From: Lawsonella clevelandensis
Lineage (GTDB): Bacteria; Actinomycetota; Actinomycetes; Mycobacteriales; Mycobacteriaceae
Reading direction: 5' to 3'
Assembly (NCBI RefSeq): GCF_001293125.1
Contig: NZ_CP009312.1
Span: 372,001 to 436,000, forward strand
DNA length: 64,000 nt
Under the pieces are notes generated by a model, which was not told the DNA's origin, searched no databases, and worked only from the letters and a program-made list of their open reading frames with translations. Both the position numbers and the translations under genes were made by a program. Each line of letters opens with the position of its first letter. Within the stretch, counting starts at the first letter, position 1. This document shows, in pieces, positions 34,269 to 44,240 of the stretch.

Positions 34269-35399
34269 CTAGACCGTCTCGGCACGCAGGCGGCTACAGG
34301 CTGCGGCAATACGCTCATCAGAGGCGGTGAGAGCAATACGCACATGCTCACCACCACGCGGACCATAAAACTCACCGGGGGCTACCAAGATACCGCGCTC
34401 TGCAAACCAGTGGGTCAGCTCCCGACAAGGAGTGCCATTTGTGGCCCACAGGTAAAGCCCCGCAGCGGACTCATCAATCTGTATACCGGCCGATTCGAGT
34501 GCCGTCTTCAGCATGTCGCGGCGGTGTCGGTACCGGTCATACTGCTCAGCAGCGTGGCGGTCATCTCGGAGCGCTGCGGCACTGGCGTGCTGTACCACCG
34601 TCGGCATCATCAGTCCGGCATGCTTCCGCACTGCGAGGAGCTCGCCGACAAGTTCAGGGTCACCCACCACAAATCCGGATCGATAGCTTGCCATATTGGA
34701 GGTCTTCGACAGCGAGTGAATAGCAAGCAGATTACGGGTGTCGCCACCGCATACTTCCGGATCGAGGATGGAGGGAGCTGTCCCCTCCCAGCAAAGACCC
34801 AGGTAGCACTCATCTGAAGCAATAATCACGCCGCGTTCACGCGCCCAATCAACCACCTTCCGCAAATGTTCGACGGGAAGCACCTTACCGGTGGGGTTTG
34901 AGGGGGAATTGAGGTACATCAGGGTTGGGGTCAGCGGCCCCACCTGTGCAGTCCCGTCAGCTCGCACGACGGAACAGCCCGCCAAAAGCGCACCAACTTC
35001 ATACGTTGGGTAGGCGATCTCCGGGATCACCACAGTGTGCTTCTCCCCCAAACCCAAGAGGGTGGGCAGCCAGGCAATAAGTTCCTTCGTCCCAATGACG
35101 GGAAGCACCTGGGTAGCTGGATCGAGGTCGATTGTGCCGTAACGGCGGGTCAGCGCATCTGCACAGGCCTGACGAACATCTTCAGTACCGATAGTCTGTG
35201 GGTAGCCGGCGACCTCTGCGGACTCTTCTAGAGCACTCTGGATAAGGGGATCGACATTGTCGACCGGGGTACCAACCGAGAGATCGATGATTCCATCTGG
35301 ATGATGGTCCGCGAGGTCACGCACCTCGGCTAGCGTGTCCCAGGGAAAGACGGGGAGACCCGCAGCGACAGGGGTCCGTGTGCGGGGTACGTTGGGCAT
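34269..35399 (-). CDS. dapC: N-succinyldiaminopimelate aminotransferase
   Basis: A 376-residue class I PLP aminotransferase acting between dapD and dapE in lysine/DAP synthesis. Features are GLPVFPWDTLAEV, the NSPSNPTGKVLP substrate/PLP block, SDECYLGLCW, and the PLP lysine in HSLSKTSNMASYRSGF. The length and the start MPNVPRTRTPVAAGLP fit mycobacterial DapC. It is five bases downstream of the ferredoxin gene, as in the fdxC-dapC pair recalled for M. tuberculosis, and is the last gene of the typA-lpqW-mshB-fdx-dapC run. Confidence 0.95.
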   Translation of the reverse strand: MPNVPRTRTPVAAGLPVFPWDTLAEVRDLADHHPDGIIDLSVGTPVDNVDPLIQSALEESAEVAGYPQTIGTEDVRQACADALTRRYGTIDLDPATQVLPVIGTKELIAWLPTLLGLGEKHTVVIPEIAYPTYEVGALLAGCSVVRADGTAQVGPLTPTLMYLNSPSNPTGKVLPVEHLRKVVDWARERGVIIASDECYLGLCWEGTAPSILDPEVCGGDTRNLLAIHSLSKTSNMASYRSGFVVGDPELVGELLAVRKHAGLMMPTVVQHASAAALRDDRHAAEQYDRYRHRRDMLKTALESAGIQIDESAAGLYLWATNGTPCRELTHWFAERGILVAPGEFYGPRGGEHVRIALTASDERIAAACSRLRAETV

Positions 35400-35404
35400 A
35401 GACG

Positions 35405-35731
35405 TTACTCGCCTTCGTTTTGTGGGGGCAGAGAGGAAACGAAGTCGGTGTCGGTACCGGTGCGGCCAACACTGGCAGCTCCACCCGGGGAACCCAATTC
35501 CTCGAAGAAGTCGATGTTAGTCTGGGTGTACTCAGACCATTCGTCCGGAACGTCATCCTCATAGAAGATGGCTTCCACAGGGCAGGCGGGCTCGCAGGCA
35601 CCGCAGTCAACGCACTCATCGGGGTGGATGTAGAGCATGCGGTCACCTTCGTAGATGCAGTCCACCGGGCACTCTTCCACACAACCGCGGTCGAGAACAT
35701 CAACACAAGGTTGCGCGATAACGTATGCCAC
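35405..35731 (-). CDS. fdxA: seven-iron ferredoxin (3Fe-4S + 4Fe-4S)
   Basis: A 108-residue ferredoxin. Cysteines 9, 17 and 21 belong to the N-terminal cluster region ([19 protein letters not shown]) and [12 protein letters not shown] gives the classical C-x2-C-x2-C-x3-C-P for the second cluster. The length and the acidic C-terminal tail match the 7-Fe FdxA/FdxC group of actinobacteria. It carries low-potential electrons in the cytosol; the partner enzyme is unknown. It sits between mshB and dapC, five bases before dapC. Confidence 0.96.
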   Translation of the reverse strand: MAYVIAQPCVDVLDRGCVEECPVDCIYEGDRMLYIHPDECVDCGACEPACPVEAIFYEDDVPDEWSEYTQTNIDFFEELGSPGGAASVGRTGTDTDFVSSLPPQNEGE

Positions 35732-35764
35732 GATGTCTTTCCTTTCCGGATCAGTACGCTAGGG

Positions 35765-36889
35765 CTAGCGTGTTTGGGGTGGGCGTAGTGAAACACCCGA
35801 TTCGTCACAAGGCTGCCACTCGGCAGAGTCGGTATCCAGTTTAATAGCTGCTAGCCCAGCTGCAATATCGGTGGAGTCGGCGACGTCAACATGGCGAGAT
35901 TGCCGCACCAGCCGGAACTCTTCTGTCTGTAGCAGAGGCTGTGCAATGTTATTCGACATGGCGAAGGACACTGGCCCCTGGGGTGCTTGATAAACCGTCA
36001 CCTGTGTTGCATGTGCCTGCAAGGCAGCTATTTTGGCGGCATAGGCCGCACTATCCAGGGTGACGTTATGTGTGGCAGCAGCATCGTCAGTAGCAAAAAT
36101 ATCGCGGGCAGCAGGCAGCGTCCACTGTGCGGGAATAGCGCCGGCAATGTCTGCCAAGCCTACAGTCACCCGCTGTTCAGACTGCATCATCCAGTAGACC
36201 AGTGGAACATCCCAGGCCGCTGACAGCGCATCATCCCCTACATCCAGTAACTCACCAGGAGCGAGAACTATGTGATGATGCGTCTGGTAGTCCGCACACC
36301 ACTGTGGGTCCGCTAGCAGACCTGCCTCGCTCAGCTGAGCCACGCTGGTGTCACCCTGCTGGGCGGCTTTGTCCACGGCACGAACGCCGCATTGGTGAGC
36401 ACGAATATGGTCGGGGTGTCCGTAAGTACCCGCATCGTCATAGACCAGCACAATGTGCGGCCTCATCCACCGGATCCAACAGGCCATCAACTCTGCGACG
36501 TACTCCGGGTCTGCACCGAGGAATGCCCGCGGGTGGTCATTAGCGGGAGTGCCTAACATTCCAGAATCGCGAAAGTGGCCTGCTCCCCCCAGGAAATGTG
36601 GAGTGCCGGCGCCCAGCGCCTGGAGCGCCCCAGTCAGTTCATGGATGCGGTAACCACCTAATTGGTCAGCTCCGCCTGCCGCGACAACTAACTGTGCATA
36701 GGTCGGCCCGATAACTTCGCCTTCTTCACCTAGCGTGCACGTCAGTACTGCTGTCTCGGCACCGGCTGCACGGTAGGCGGCAAGAGTCCCCCCGGTGTAG
36801 AGGGTTTCGTCATCAGGATGGGCGTGGATAGCAAGGATACGCAGCGGCTCCTCCCCCACGTTTGCTGTCAAGGAGGATGATGCGGGCAT
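35765..36889 (-). CDS. mshB: N-acetyl-1-D-myo-inositol-2-amino-2-deoxy-alpha-D-glucopyranoside deacetylase (MshB)
   Basis: A 374-residue zinc deacetylase for the second step of mycothiol synthesis. The PIG-L/LmbE core is visible: LAIHAHPDDETLYTGG (zinc His24 and Asp27), TCTLGEEGEVIG, GGAGHFRDSGM, and AGTYGHPDHIRAHQ supplying the third zinc His. Mycothiol is the main low-molecular-weight thiol of this lineage, so the gene supports the taxonomic call. Its ATG overlaps the lpqW stop by one base (TAATG), implying translational coupling. Confidence 0.96.
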   Translation of the reverse strand: MPASSSLTANVGEEPLRILAIHAHPDDETLYTGGTLAAYRAAGAETAVLTCTLGEEGEVIGPTYAQLVVAAGGADQLGGYRIHELTGALQALGAGTPHFLGGAGHFRDSGMLGTPANDHPRAFLGADPEYVAELMACWIRWMRPHIVLVYDDAGTYGHPDHIRAHQCGVRAVDKAAQQGDTSVAQLSEAGLLADPQWCADYQTHHHIVLAPGELLDVGDDALSAAWDVPLVYWMMQSEQRVTVGLADIAGAIPAQWTLPAARDIFATDDAAATHNVTLDSAAYAAKIAALQAHATQVTVYQAPQGPVSFAMSNNIAQPLLQTEEFRLVRQSRHVDVADSTDIAAGLAAIKLDTDSAEWQPCDESGVSLRPPQTR

Positions 36890-38901
36890 TATTGGACTGC
36901 TTTCTCTTGTTCAGTGGGGGTGACGGTCCACTGGGAGACGTTGTAGAAGAATCCCAACGACGGCGTTTCCAGCGGCTCGGGGGTGGGGTTAGAGATGCGC
37001 GCACCGCGTGCTTCCAACAGTGTTTCCTGCCAAATGGGGAGGATAAGCCCGAGTTCCCAAAGCCGCTGCTCAATTTTGTGCAGGAATGGCTTAGCTAGCG
37101 CGACCTGTGCAGCTGGCGGCTGCGGGTCGGTCGCTCGTCGCATATCCCGAACGAGCGCTTGCAGCTCCGGATCGCAGGTACCCGACGCGTTGGCTCCACG
37201 ACTGCCCTGTTGGACATGCTGAGTGCGCGGCTGGTCTGCATGCTTTCCAGCCTCTTTTGTTGGGGCAGCATCATATTCAGCTCGTAGCACCTGCAGGGTT
37301 TTGCCGGTCTGTGGATCGGACCCTTGGTGGTCTTTGGCCGCGGATATCTGTGCAGAGATCTCTTCGCGGCGATAGTCGTTTCCCATTGCAGAAGAGGCAA
37401 GTGGATCGAGTTGCGCGGACTGAATGCGGGCCGGAGCCGAACGTACTGTGTCCCCGGTGGCGCAGTGGAAACGACTCGACACGCTGGCAATAACCGACTG
37501 ATCGGTGGTGTGCCACCCCAACACCAGGTCGACTTTGCCACGCGGTAACCAGAATCCGTAAAGGTCGGCAGCCGTAGTGTCCTGCACAATGGCGGGGAAA
37601 CCAGCCTGGCTTAATTGATCAGCAATAGCGGTGGCGGCAGCCAACGCTTCTACATCGCCTCGCACAGTGCCGATAACAAGGGCACGATTGTGCCCTTGCG
37701 GAGTGGTAATGCGCCGTTCGTGCCGAATCCACCCTGCATCGCGTAGAACCTCTATTCCATGGTCTCCAGGTTCTCGTTCGTTGGGCGACACAGAGTAGAC
37801 GCCGGTGCGTTGGGGCGGGACTGTGATGACATGGGGAACTGCGACCGCCGGAACATCACCGCTAACAACACTCCTGAGCCGATTTGAGGCCAGTTGTGCC
37901 ACCAGTGGCACATCAATGAGGCTGAGGAGTGCGCGAGAGACGGCGGGTTGTCCCCCTACCAGGGAGGACGCTGCGTTAACTGAGACAACTAGCTGACGGG
38001 GCCGCCATACATAGGTGGCGCTGACGCCGGGAACAGCATTTAGCCGGGTGGGGGTAAGGGAGTCGCCCTGGACGTAGCCTGCTTGAACGATTTCTGAGCG
38101 CAGCCCCTCAGCGATCTGGTCCGAGGTGTTTTGGCGTTGGATCCGGATAGAGTCCGAGGCCATGCGGGCACCCGTCACGAACTTGTCATTCGGCATGAGG
38201 GTAATTTGGCCCCGTTCCAGGTCCACCGAGCGAACGGTGGCAGCACCTGCCGAGTACGGAATGGTCTGCTGGAGCTGGGATAGCCCGGGAATGTCGTTCA
38301 GGAATTGGGAGGGAAGCAAATGCTGAAAAAGCGTGCGCCACTGGGCATAGGGGCGTGTGAAGGTGACGACGACAGTTTTTCCGCCTCTCTTTCCCTCCAC
38401 CGAGGTGATGAGGTCATAGCCGGCCGTGGTATCGATCTCCGGGGCGTTCATCATGACTCGCCAGAGGTAGCTAAAGTCGCGGGCCTCTACTGGAACCGGG
38501 GGGCTTCCACCCCACTGTGCGCCTGGCTGAATCTGGTAGGTGACCTGGAAAGGTTCCTTACTGGTGACCTTTGCAGAGCGTACTAGGGCCTTGTTAAGAA
38601 TCCAGGTGGTGGAATCGAGATCCGTAGTCTGGCTGGTGGTTCCCTCGGTTGGACGTGGGAGGAACACACTGGGGAGAGTAAGACTCGCTACGATATCTGT
38701 TGTGAGGGTGCGGTCTCCCGCGGAATGTGGATTAAAACCCGCTTCTAACTGGTCGGTGACGAGTCCCAGAACATCGTTACCGCCCGGTTTGACACTCGGG
38801 GCGGGTTGCCCAATTTGTGCATTCGGTGCTTTGGCCATACAGCCGGCGAGAAGAGTCAGCGTGCTGCACAGGACAGCTGCTTGGGTAAGGCGCCGTCGCA
38901 C
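36889..38901 (-). CDS. lpqW: LpqW-like lipoprotein (family 5 extracellular solute-binding fold)
   Basis: A 670-residue exported lipoprotein. The GTG at 38901 has a perfect AGGAGG five to six bases upstream; the open frame to 39015 is not needed. The signal peptide VRRRLTQAAVLCSTLTLLAGC ends in the lipobox L-L-A-G-C, and the mature part shows a peptide/nickel-binding fold (FSYLWRVMMNAPEIDT, RPYAQWRTLFQHLLPSQFL). Its place between mshB and typA matches mycobacterial LpqW, which regulates phosphatidylinositol mannoside and lipoarabinomannan synthesis. A 50-residue Ala/Gln/Gly-rich insertion lies near residue 565. No ABC permease genes adjoin it, supporting a regulatory rather than transport role. 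Confidence 0.86.
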   Translation of the reverse strand: MRRRLTQAAVLCSTLTLLAGCMAKAPNAQIGQPAPSVKPGGNDVLGLVTDQLEAGFNPHSAGDRTLTTDIVASLTLPSVFLPRPTEGTTSQTTDLDSTTWILNKALVRSAKVTSKEPFQVTYQIQPGAQWGGSPPVPVEARDFSYLWRVMMNAPEIDTTAGYDLITSVEGKRGGKTVVVTFTRPYAQWRTLFQHLLPSQFLNDIPGLSQLQQTIPYSAGAATVRSVDLERGQITLMPNDKFVTGARMASDSIRIQRQNTSDQIAEGLRSEIVQAGYVQGDSLTPTRLNAVPGVSATYVWRPRQLVVSVNAASSLVGGQPAVSRALLSLIDVPLVAQLASNRLRSVVSGDVPAVAVPHVITVPPQRTGVYSVSPNEREPGDHGIEVLRDAGWIRHERRITTPQGHNRALVIGTVRGDVEALAAATAIADQLSQAGFPAIVQDTTAADLYGFWLPRGKVDLVLGWHTTDQSVIASVSSRFHCATGDTVRSAPARIQSAQLDPLASSAMGNDYRREEISAQISAAKDHQGSDPQTGKTLQVLRAEYDAAPTKEAGKHADQPRTQHVQQGSRGANASGTCDPELQALVRDMRRATDPQPPAAQVALAKPFLHKIEQRLWELGLILPIWQETLLEARGARISNPTPEPLETPSLGFFYNVSQWTVTPTEQEKAVQ

Positions 38902-38915
38902 TGTTCCTCCTGGTG

Positions 38916-40826
38916 TTACATGGTGTGTTTCAGATGCCCGCGGGCACGTCCGCGAGCAGCCGCGGAAAGAAGAACCTTGCGGACGCGAATGGCATTCGGG
39001 GCTACTTCCACGCACTCGTCGTTAGCGCAGAACTCCATTGCTTCTTCTAAGCTAAGCGTACGTGCCTTGGCGAGAGTTTCGGTCTGATCTGCGGTGGAAG
39101 AGCGCATATTCGTCAACTTCTTTTCCTTGGTGATGTTGACATCCATATCCTCCGGGCGGGGATTCTCCCCTACGACGACACCTTCGTAGACAGCATCGCC
39201 AGGGGTGACGAAGAAATCACCGCGGTCTGCTAACTGCAGCAGTGCGTAGGCCGTCACCTGACCAGCCCGGTCTGCCACCAGGGAACCGGAGTGACGAGCG
39301 CGAATTTCCCCCGCCCAGGGTGCGTAGCCTGCGGAAACGGAGTTAGCGATGCCGGTTCCGCGGGTTTCGGTGAGGAAGGCCGTGCGGAATCCGATGAGGC
39401 CACGGGCGGGAACTGTGAATTCCATGCGCACCCAGCCGGTGCCATGGTTGCTCATTTTGTCCATTTGGCCTTTGCGTGCCGCCATCAGCTGGGTGATCGC
39501 ACCAAGGTGTTCTTCCGGCACGTCGATGGTGGTGTTTTCGAAGGGTTCGTAGATTTTGCCATCTACTTTCTTCGTCACCACATTGGGTTTACCCACGGTG
39601 AGCTCAAACCCTTCACGACGCATTGTTTCCACGAGTACTGAGAGCGCCATTTCGCCACGCCCATGCACTTCCCACTCATCGGGGCGTCCCGTGGGGAAGA
39701 CACGCAGAGAGACGTTGCCCACCAGCTCGCGGTCCAGACGGTCCTTCACCATACGGGCGGTGAGCTTGGTTCCTCCATTGCGGCCAGCCATCGGCGAGGT
39801 ATTGACGCCGAGAGTCATAGAGATTGCCGGCTCGTCGACAATGATCGTCGGGAGCGGTTCAGGGTTGTCGAGGTCTGCGAGAGTGTCACCAATCATGACC
39901 TCGGGGATGCCGGCGATAGCGACAATGTCGCCGGCCACGGCTTCGGCGGCGGGTTCCCGCTCTACACCGAAGGTCTTCAACAGTTCGGTAATTTTGGCAG
40001 TCTTGGTGATCTGCTCACCCTCGGGAGTGGTGTGAATCCAGGCGACCTGCTGGCCTTTCCGCAGAGTGCCGTTGTAGATGCGGACGAGACCAATACGGCC
40101 CAAGAAGCTGGAGGCATCCAGGTTGGTCACATGTGCTTGCAGTGGCGCGTCAGCGTCACCCGTGGGCTCTGGGATGATCTTGGTGATGAGGTCAAAGAGG
40201 CACTCGAGATTGTCGGAGTTGGGGAGAGCACCATTTTCCGGCATTTCCAGGGAGGCGACGCCGGCACGACCGGATGCGAAGACAGTGGGGGTATCGAGGA
40301 GCGCTTCCGCGGCGGCAATGGCCCTTTCGTCGGACAGGTCAGACGCCAGGTCAAGGAGGAGGTCCTGGCATTCGTCGACAACTTCAGCAATGCGGGCGTC
40401 AGGCCGGTCAGTTTTGTTGACGACGATGATGACAGGCAGGCAGGCTTCAAGTGCTTTTCGTAGCACGAAGCGGGTTTGTGGGAGGGGGCCTTCGGAGGCA
40501 TCCACTAGCAGAATCACACCATCCACCATGCTGAGGCCGCGCTCAACTTCGCCACCGAAGTCGGCGTGTCCTGGGGTATCGATGATGTTAAGAACCAGGT
40601 CTCCCCCATCTTTCGCCTGCCCCGGGCGGTGCACAGCGGTGTTCTTGGCGAGAATGGTGATGCCTTTCTCTCGCTCAAGGTCCCCGGAGTCCATCACTCG
40701 TTCGGTGACTTCTTGGTGCGCGGAGAAGACACCGGATTGTTCCAGCATCGCATCGACCAGGGTGGTTTTCCCATGGTCAACGTGGGCGATGATGGCTACA
40801 TTGCGGAATTCATGCTTCTGCGACAA
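38916..40826 (-). CDS. typA: translational GTPase TypA/BipA
   Basis: A 636-residue ribosome-associated GTPase involved in stress adaptation and 50S assembly. G motifs: AHVDHGKTT (14-22), DTPGHADFGGEVERG, NKTDRPDAR. The C-terminal part has GRGEMALSVLVETMRREGFELTVG and the TypA-specific GLIGFRTAFLTETRGTG. I chose the TTG at 40826: AGGAG precedes it by five bases and the family N-terminus begins right there. The frame open to 41015 would add 63 residues without similarity. It is the first gene of the operon continuing to lpqW, mshB, fdx and dapC, with an attenuator-like hairpin in its leader. Confidence 0.96.
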   Translation of the reverse strand: MSQKHEFRNVAIIAHVDHGKTTLVDAMLEQSGVFSAHQEVTERVMDSGDLEREKGITILAKNTAVHRPGQAKDGGDLVLNIIDTPGHADFGGEVERGLSMVDGVILLVDASEGPLPQTRFVLRKALEACLPVIIVVNKTDRPDARIAEVVDECQDLLLDLASDLSDERAIAAAEALLDTPTVFASGRAGVASLEMPENGALPNSDNLECLFDLITKIIPEPTGDADAPLQAHVTNLDASSFLGRIGLVRIYNGTLRKGQQVAWIHTTPEGEQITKTAKITELLKTFGVEREPAAEAVAGDIVAIAGIPEVMIGDTLADLDNPEPLPTIIVDEPAISMTLGVNTSPMAGRNGGTKLTARMVKDRLDRELVGNVSLRVFPTGRPDEWEVHGRGEMALSVLVETMRREGFELTVGKPNVVTKKVDGKIYEPFENTTIDVPEEHLGAITQLMAARKGQMDKMSNHGTGWVRMEFTVPARGLIGFRTAFLTETRGTGIANSVSAGYAPWAGEIRARHSGSLVADRAGQVTAYALLQLADRGDFFVTPGDAVYEGVVVGENPRPEDMDVNITKEKKLTNMRSSTADQTETLAKARTLSLEEAMEFCANDECVEVAPNAIRVRKVLLSAAARGRARGHLKHTM

Positions 40827-41138
40827 GAGAGCTCCTAGCAGAGGGTCGTCACATCCAGCCTGATAAGGGAAGGCTGTGGTGGTGTGAGCTGTAAAAAGCA
40901 CAGGGCCGACGACTCTGTAAGCGGCGACCCCTGTGGCAACTTTACACGGCACAGTTTGAAAACTGTTAGTCGAGACTCTAGGCCGTGGGGGTCTTATGCT
41001 GTACCTCTCCTGCAAACGACGTCCCCCGAAAATCTTTCCTCCGCGCCATCACCGGTAGAGTAAGCCCTTGGGTGTTGTACACCCACAGAATCGGCCGTTA
41101 GTGCCGAAGCTTGCGCCACCAACCTCAAGGATTCGTAC
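40827..41138. promoter_or_regulatory. divergent typA/putP promoter region
   Basis: This 312-base spacer contains no gene. It holds the attenuator-like hairpin on the typA side, a near-palindrome at 40951-40966 (ACAGTTTGAAAACTGT), and a TGGGTG-TTGTA-CACCCA hairpin at 41069-41085 on the putP side. Promoter boxes could not be assigned with confidence. At its right edge an AAGGA site precedes the putP GTG. Confidence 0.5.
40893..40935 (-). terminator. attenuator-like hairpin with U-run in the typA leader
   Basis: Read on the minus strand, CACAGGG (40935-40929) pairs with CCCTGTG (40905-40899), enclosing an inner CGCCG/CGG pairing, and is followed after GC by TTTTT (40897-40893). It stands about 67 bases before the typA start, so transcription into the operon would cross it. 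Attenuation is inferred from geometry only. Confidence 0.45.
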
Positions 41139-42626
41139 GTGTCTTCCACCCTCTGGACTATTCTCGCCCTCGTTGTGTACTTCGTTGCGATGATCGCCAT
41201 TGGTCTCTATGCTTTCCGGCGGACCACTAGCCACGAAGGGTACATGCTGGCTGATCGCCAGCTACACCCCTTTACCGCAGCGCTCTCTGCAGGGGCCTCC
41301 GATATGTCAGGCTGGCTTCTCATGGGGCTACCCGGCGCGATCTATATTTCCGGCCTCTGCGAAGCATGGATTGCCGTGGGACTGACAGTTGGTGCGTGGT
41401 TTAACTGGAAGATTGTCGCACCTCGGCTGCGCTCCTATTCCGTGCTGGCGCAGGACTCCATTACTCTCCCAACGTTCTTGGAAAACCGTCTGCATGATTC
41501 TTCGCATGTGCTGCGGATCTGCTCCGGGTTGGTCATCCTTTTCTTCTTCACTTTCTATGTCTCCTCGGGCATGGTGGCCGGTGGAACGTTCTTTCAGGCG
41601 ACATTTGGCACCTCCTATCTCACTGGCATGCTTGTTGTGTCTGGTGTGGTGGTGCTCTATACCTTTGTGGGTGGGTTCCTCGCGGTTTCCTATACCGACG
41701 TGGTCCAGGGGCTTCTGATGATGACGGCTCTTATTGCCGTACCCATTGCGGCGGTGGTGTCGCTAGGTGGGATTCCTGAGACCATGCACATCATTGAGGC
41801 GGCGGATCCGCAGCATCTCAACATGGTTGAGGGGGTCGCTCCGGTGGCGATCATCTCGGCACTTGCGTGGGGCCTGGGATATGTGGGCCAACCGCATATC
41901 ATTGTGCGTTTTATGGCGCTGCGGTCCGCGCGGGAAGCCACCTATGGGCGTCGCGTAGGGATCAGCTGGATGGCACTGTCTATTCTGGGTGCGGTCGCTA
42001 CGGGGTTGGTGGGTGTTGCCTATTTGCAAGCCAACGGGCACGAGCTGACGAGTTCGAAGCAAGCGGCGGAGACCGTCTTTCTTGTGATGGGAAAGATGCT
42101 CTTCCACCCGTTCCTTGCCGGCGTGGTGTTAGCAGCGGTACTAGCGGCAATCATGTCGACGATTTCGTCGCAGCTTTTAGTGACGTCCTCTGTACTTGTG
42201 GAGGACCTTTACCGTGGCATTTTCAAAAAGGGTGTGTCGCAGCGGAAATTGGTTCTGCTGTCACGCTTTGCAGTTCTGATGGTCGCTATCATCGCAGCAC
42301 TTCTGGCCATTCCCCGCTATAACACCATCCTGGAGCTCGTTGCTTTTGCGTGGGCCGGTTTTGGTGCCGCCTTTGGGCCAATTGTGGTGCTTTCTCTGTG
42401 GTGGAAGCGTCTAACCGCGAAGGGAGCCATTGCCGGTTTGGTGACGGGTGCTGTGGTTGTCGCAGTGTGGGGTTTCACCCCGGCTTTGTCGTCAATGCTC
42501 TACGAGATCGTCCCGGGGTTCTTCGCGAATCTGCTGGTCGCCATTATCGTGAGCTATCTCACCAAACCTCCGTCACTGCAGGTCATGGAGGAATTTGAGA
42601 AGGCAGTTGAAGGGTCTCGACAGTAG
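41139..42626 (+). CDS. putP: sodium/proline symporter
   Basis: A 495-residue sodium:solute symporter (SSS family) with about 13 transmembrane helices. The PutP signature is strong: GYMLADRQLHPFTAALSAGASDMSGWLLMGLPGAIYISGL, including the Na+-binding Ser/Ala/Asp region. It continues with FRFMAL-like QPHIIVRFMALRSA and AAIMSTISSQLLVTSSVLVEDLY. The GTG at 41139 has AAGGA seven bases upstream. It likely imports proline as nutrient or compatible solute. No putA or proline dehydrogenase is adjacent. Divergent from typA. Confidence 0.95.
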   Translation: MSSTLWTILALVVYFVAMIAIGLYAFRRTTSHEGYMLADRQLHPFTAALSAGASDMSGWLLMGLPGAIYISGLCEAWIAVGLTVGAWFNWKIVAPRLRSYSVLAQDSITLPTFLENRLHDSSHVLRICSGLVILFFFTFYVSSGMVAGGTFFQATFGTSYLTGMLVVSGVVVLYTFVGGFLAVSYTDVVQGLLMMTALIAVPIAAVVSLGGIPETMHIIEAADPQHLNMVEGVAPVAIISALAWGLGYVGQPHIIVRFMALRSAREATYGRRVGISWMALSILGAVATGLVGVAYLQANGHELTSSKQAAETVFLVMGKMLFHPFLAGVVLAAVLAAIMSTISSQLLVTSSVLVEDLYRGIFKKGVSQRKLVLLSRFAVLMVAIIAALLAIPRYNTILELVAFAWAGFGAAFGPIVVLSLWWKRLTAKGAIAGLVTGAVVVAVWGFTPALSSMLYEIVPGFFANLLVAIIVSYLTKPPSLQVMEEFEKAVEGSRQ

Positions 42627-42779
42627 ACAGCCACCCCCCTCACCATTGCTCTGTGAGGTAAGCCTATACTAATAAGGACGGGTCACGATACCCTTCCTGC
42701 CTCTCACACCTAGGCTGCCGCCCCGCTCACCACGCGTCACCCCGGCCCCGGAACACGCACTCACACAATGGAGAAGAGA

Positions 42780-44222
42780 ATGTCTACTGATACCCAGGAC
42801 TACCGCATCGAACATGACACCATGGGCGAGGTCAAGGTACCGAAAAACGCCCTCTACGCCGCGCAAACCCAACGGGCTGTAGAGAACTTCCCTATCAGTG
42901 GCATAACCATCACTCCACACCACATCGCCGCACTCGGGCAGATCAAACGAGCAGCCGCCCTCGCTAATCTCGAACTCGGCGTCATCGACGAGGCCACTAG
43001 CGCCTCCATCGTCGCCGCTGCCGACGAGGTCATCGCCGGACACCACAACAACGAATTCCCCATCGATATCTTCCAAACTGGCTCCGGTACCTCCTCCAAC
43101 ATGAATACCAATGAGGTCGTCGCCACACTTGCCACCCGCTACAAGAAAGCCGCCTGGGATGCCGCCGGGAAAGACCCCGCAGACTTCACCCCCGTCCACC
43201 CCAACGACCACGTCAATGCATCCCAATCCTCCAATGACGTGTTCCCCTCCTCCATTCACATCGCTGCCGTAGAGGCCGTCACCACCGTCCTGAAACCCGG
43301 TCTCGAAACCCTCGCCTTATCGTTGGAAAAGAAGGCAGAAGAATTCACAGACGTGGTGAAGTCTGGCCGTACCCACCTGATGGATGCCACCCCCATCATG
43401 CTAGGGCAGGAATTCTCCGGCTACGCACAGCAAATCCGCAATGGCCTTGCCCGCATTGATGCCTCCTTTGGGCGCCTCTGCGAACTTCCCTTAGGCGGTA
43501 CCGCAGTAGGCACCGGTATCAACACCCCCGCCGGATTCTCACAACGTGTCATCGAGCTCATCGCCGAAAACACACAGCTGCCACTCGCGGAAGCCCCCAA
43601 CCACTTCGAAGCACAGGCCGCACAGGACTCCCTAGTGGAGATGTCGGGAATGCTGCGCACCATTGCCGTCAGCGAAGTGAAAATTGCCAATGACCTTCGC
43701 TGGATGGGATCTGGCCCGCGTACCGGCATTGGCGAGATTGCCCTCCCCGACCTACAGCCCGGCTCCTCCATCATGCCAGGCAAGGTCAATCCAGTACTCC
43801 CGGAAGCCACCGTCCAAGTAGCAGCCCAAGTTATCGGTAACGATGCCGCCATTGCCTTCGCCGGCGCCCAAGGCAATTTCGACCTGCTGGTCATGCTGCC
43901 GGTCATGGCCGCCAACCTCCTCACCTCCATCACCATCCTCGGCAACGTGTCACGTGTCCTTGCCGAACGGTGCGTTGACGGGCTTGTCGCCAACGAGGAA
44001 CGCTGCCTACAGCTTGCTGAATCCAGCCCGTCGATCGTCACCCCGCTCAACCGGGTGATCGGCTACGAAGCAGCAGCGAAGATCGCTAAGTATGCGGTAA
44101 AAAAGAACCTCACCATCCGCGAAGCCACTTTGGAACTTGGCTACGTGGAGCGAGGTGAGATCACCGAAGAAAAGCTGGCAGAAGCGCTCAATGTAGCAGC
44201 CATGACGCATCCGCGGAGCTAA
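42780..44222 (+). CDS. fumC: fumarate hydratase, class II
   Basis: A 480-residue iron-independent fumarase. The ATG at 42780 is preceded by GGAG six bases upstream; another ATG four codons earlier is in frame. Superfamily blocks are [13 protein letters not shown], the [18 protein letters not shown] region, [27 protein letters not shown], and the signature [12 protein letters not shown]. Length fits class II enzymes. Directly downstream lies an unrelated class I Fe-S fumarase, so both oxygen- and iron-tolerant and iron-dependent enzymes are present side by side. Confidence 0.97.
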   Translation: MSTDTQDYRIEHDTMGEVKVPKNALYAAQTQRAVENFPISGITITPHHIAALGQIKRAAALANLELGVIDEATSASIVAAADEVIAGHHNNEFPIDIFQTGSGTSSNMNTNEVVATLATRYKKAAWDAAGKDPADFTPVHPNDHVNASQSSNDVFPSSIHIAAVEAVTTVLKPGLETLALSLEKKAEEFTDVVKSGRTHLMDATPIMLGQEFSGYAQQIRNGLARIDASFGRLCELPLGGTAVGTGINTPAGFSQRVIELIAENTQLPLAEAPNHFEAQAAQDSLVEMSGMLRTIAVSEVKIANDLRWMGSGPRTGIGEIALPDLQPGSSIMPGKVNPVLPEATVQVAAQVIGNDAAIAFAGAQGNFDLLVMLPVMAANLLTSITILGNVSRVLAERCVDGLVANEERCLQLAESSPSIVTPLNRVIGYEAAAKIAKYAVKKNLTIREATLELGYVERGEITEEKLAEALNVAAMTHPRS

Positions 44223-44240
44223 CAGCAGACTCCCCTCACC

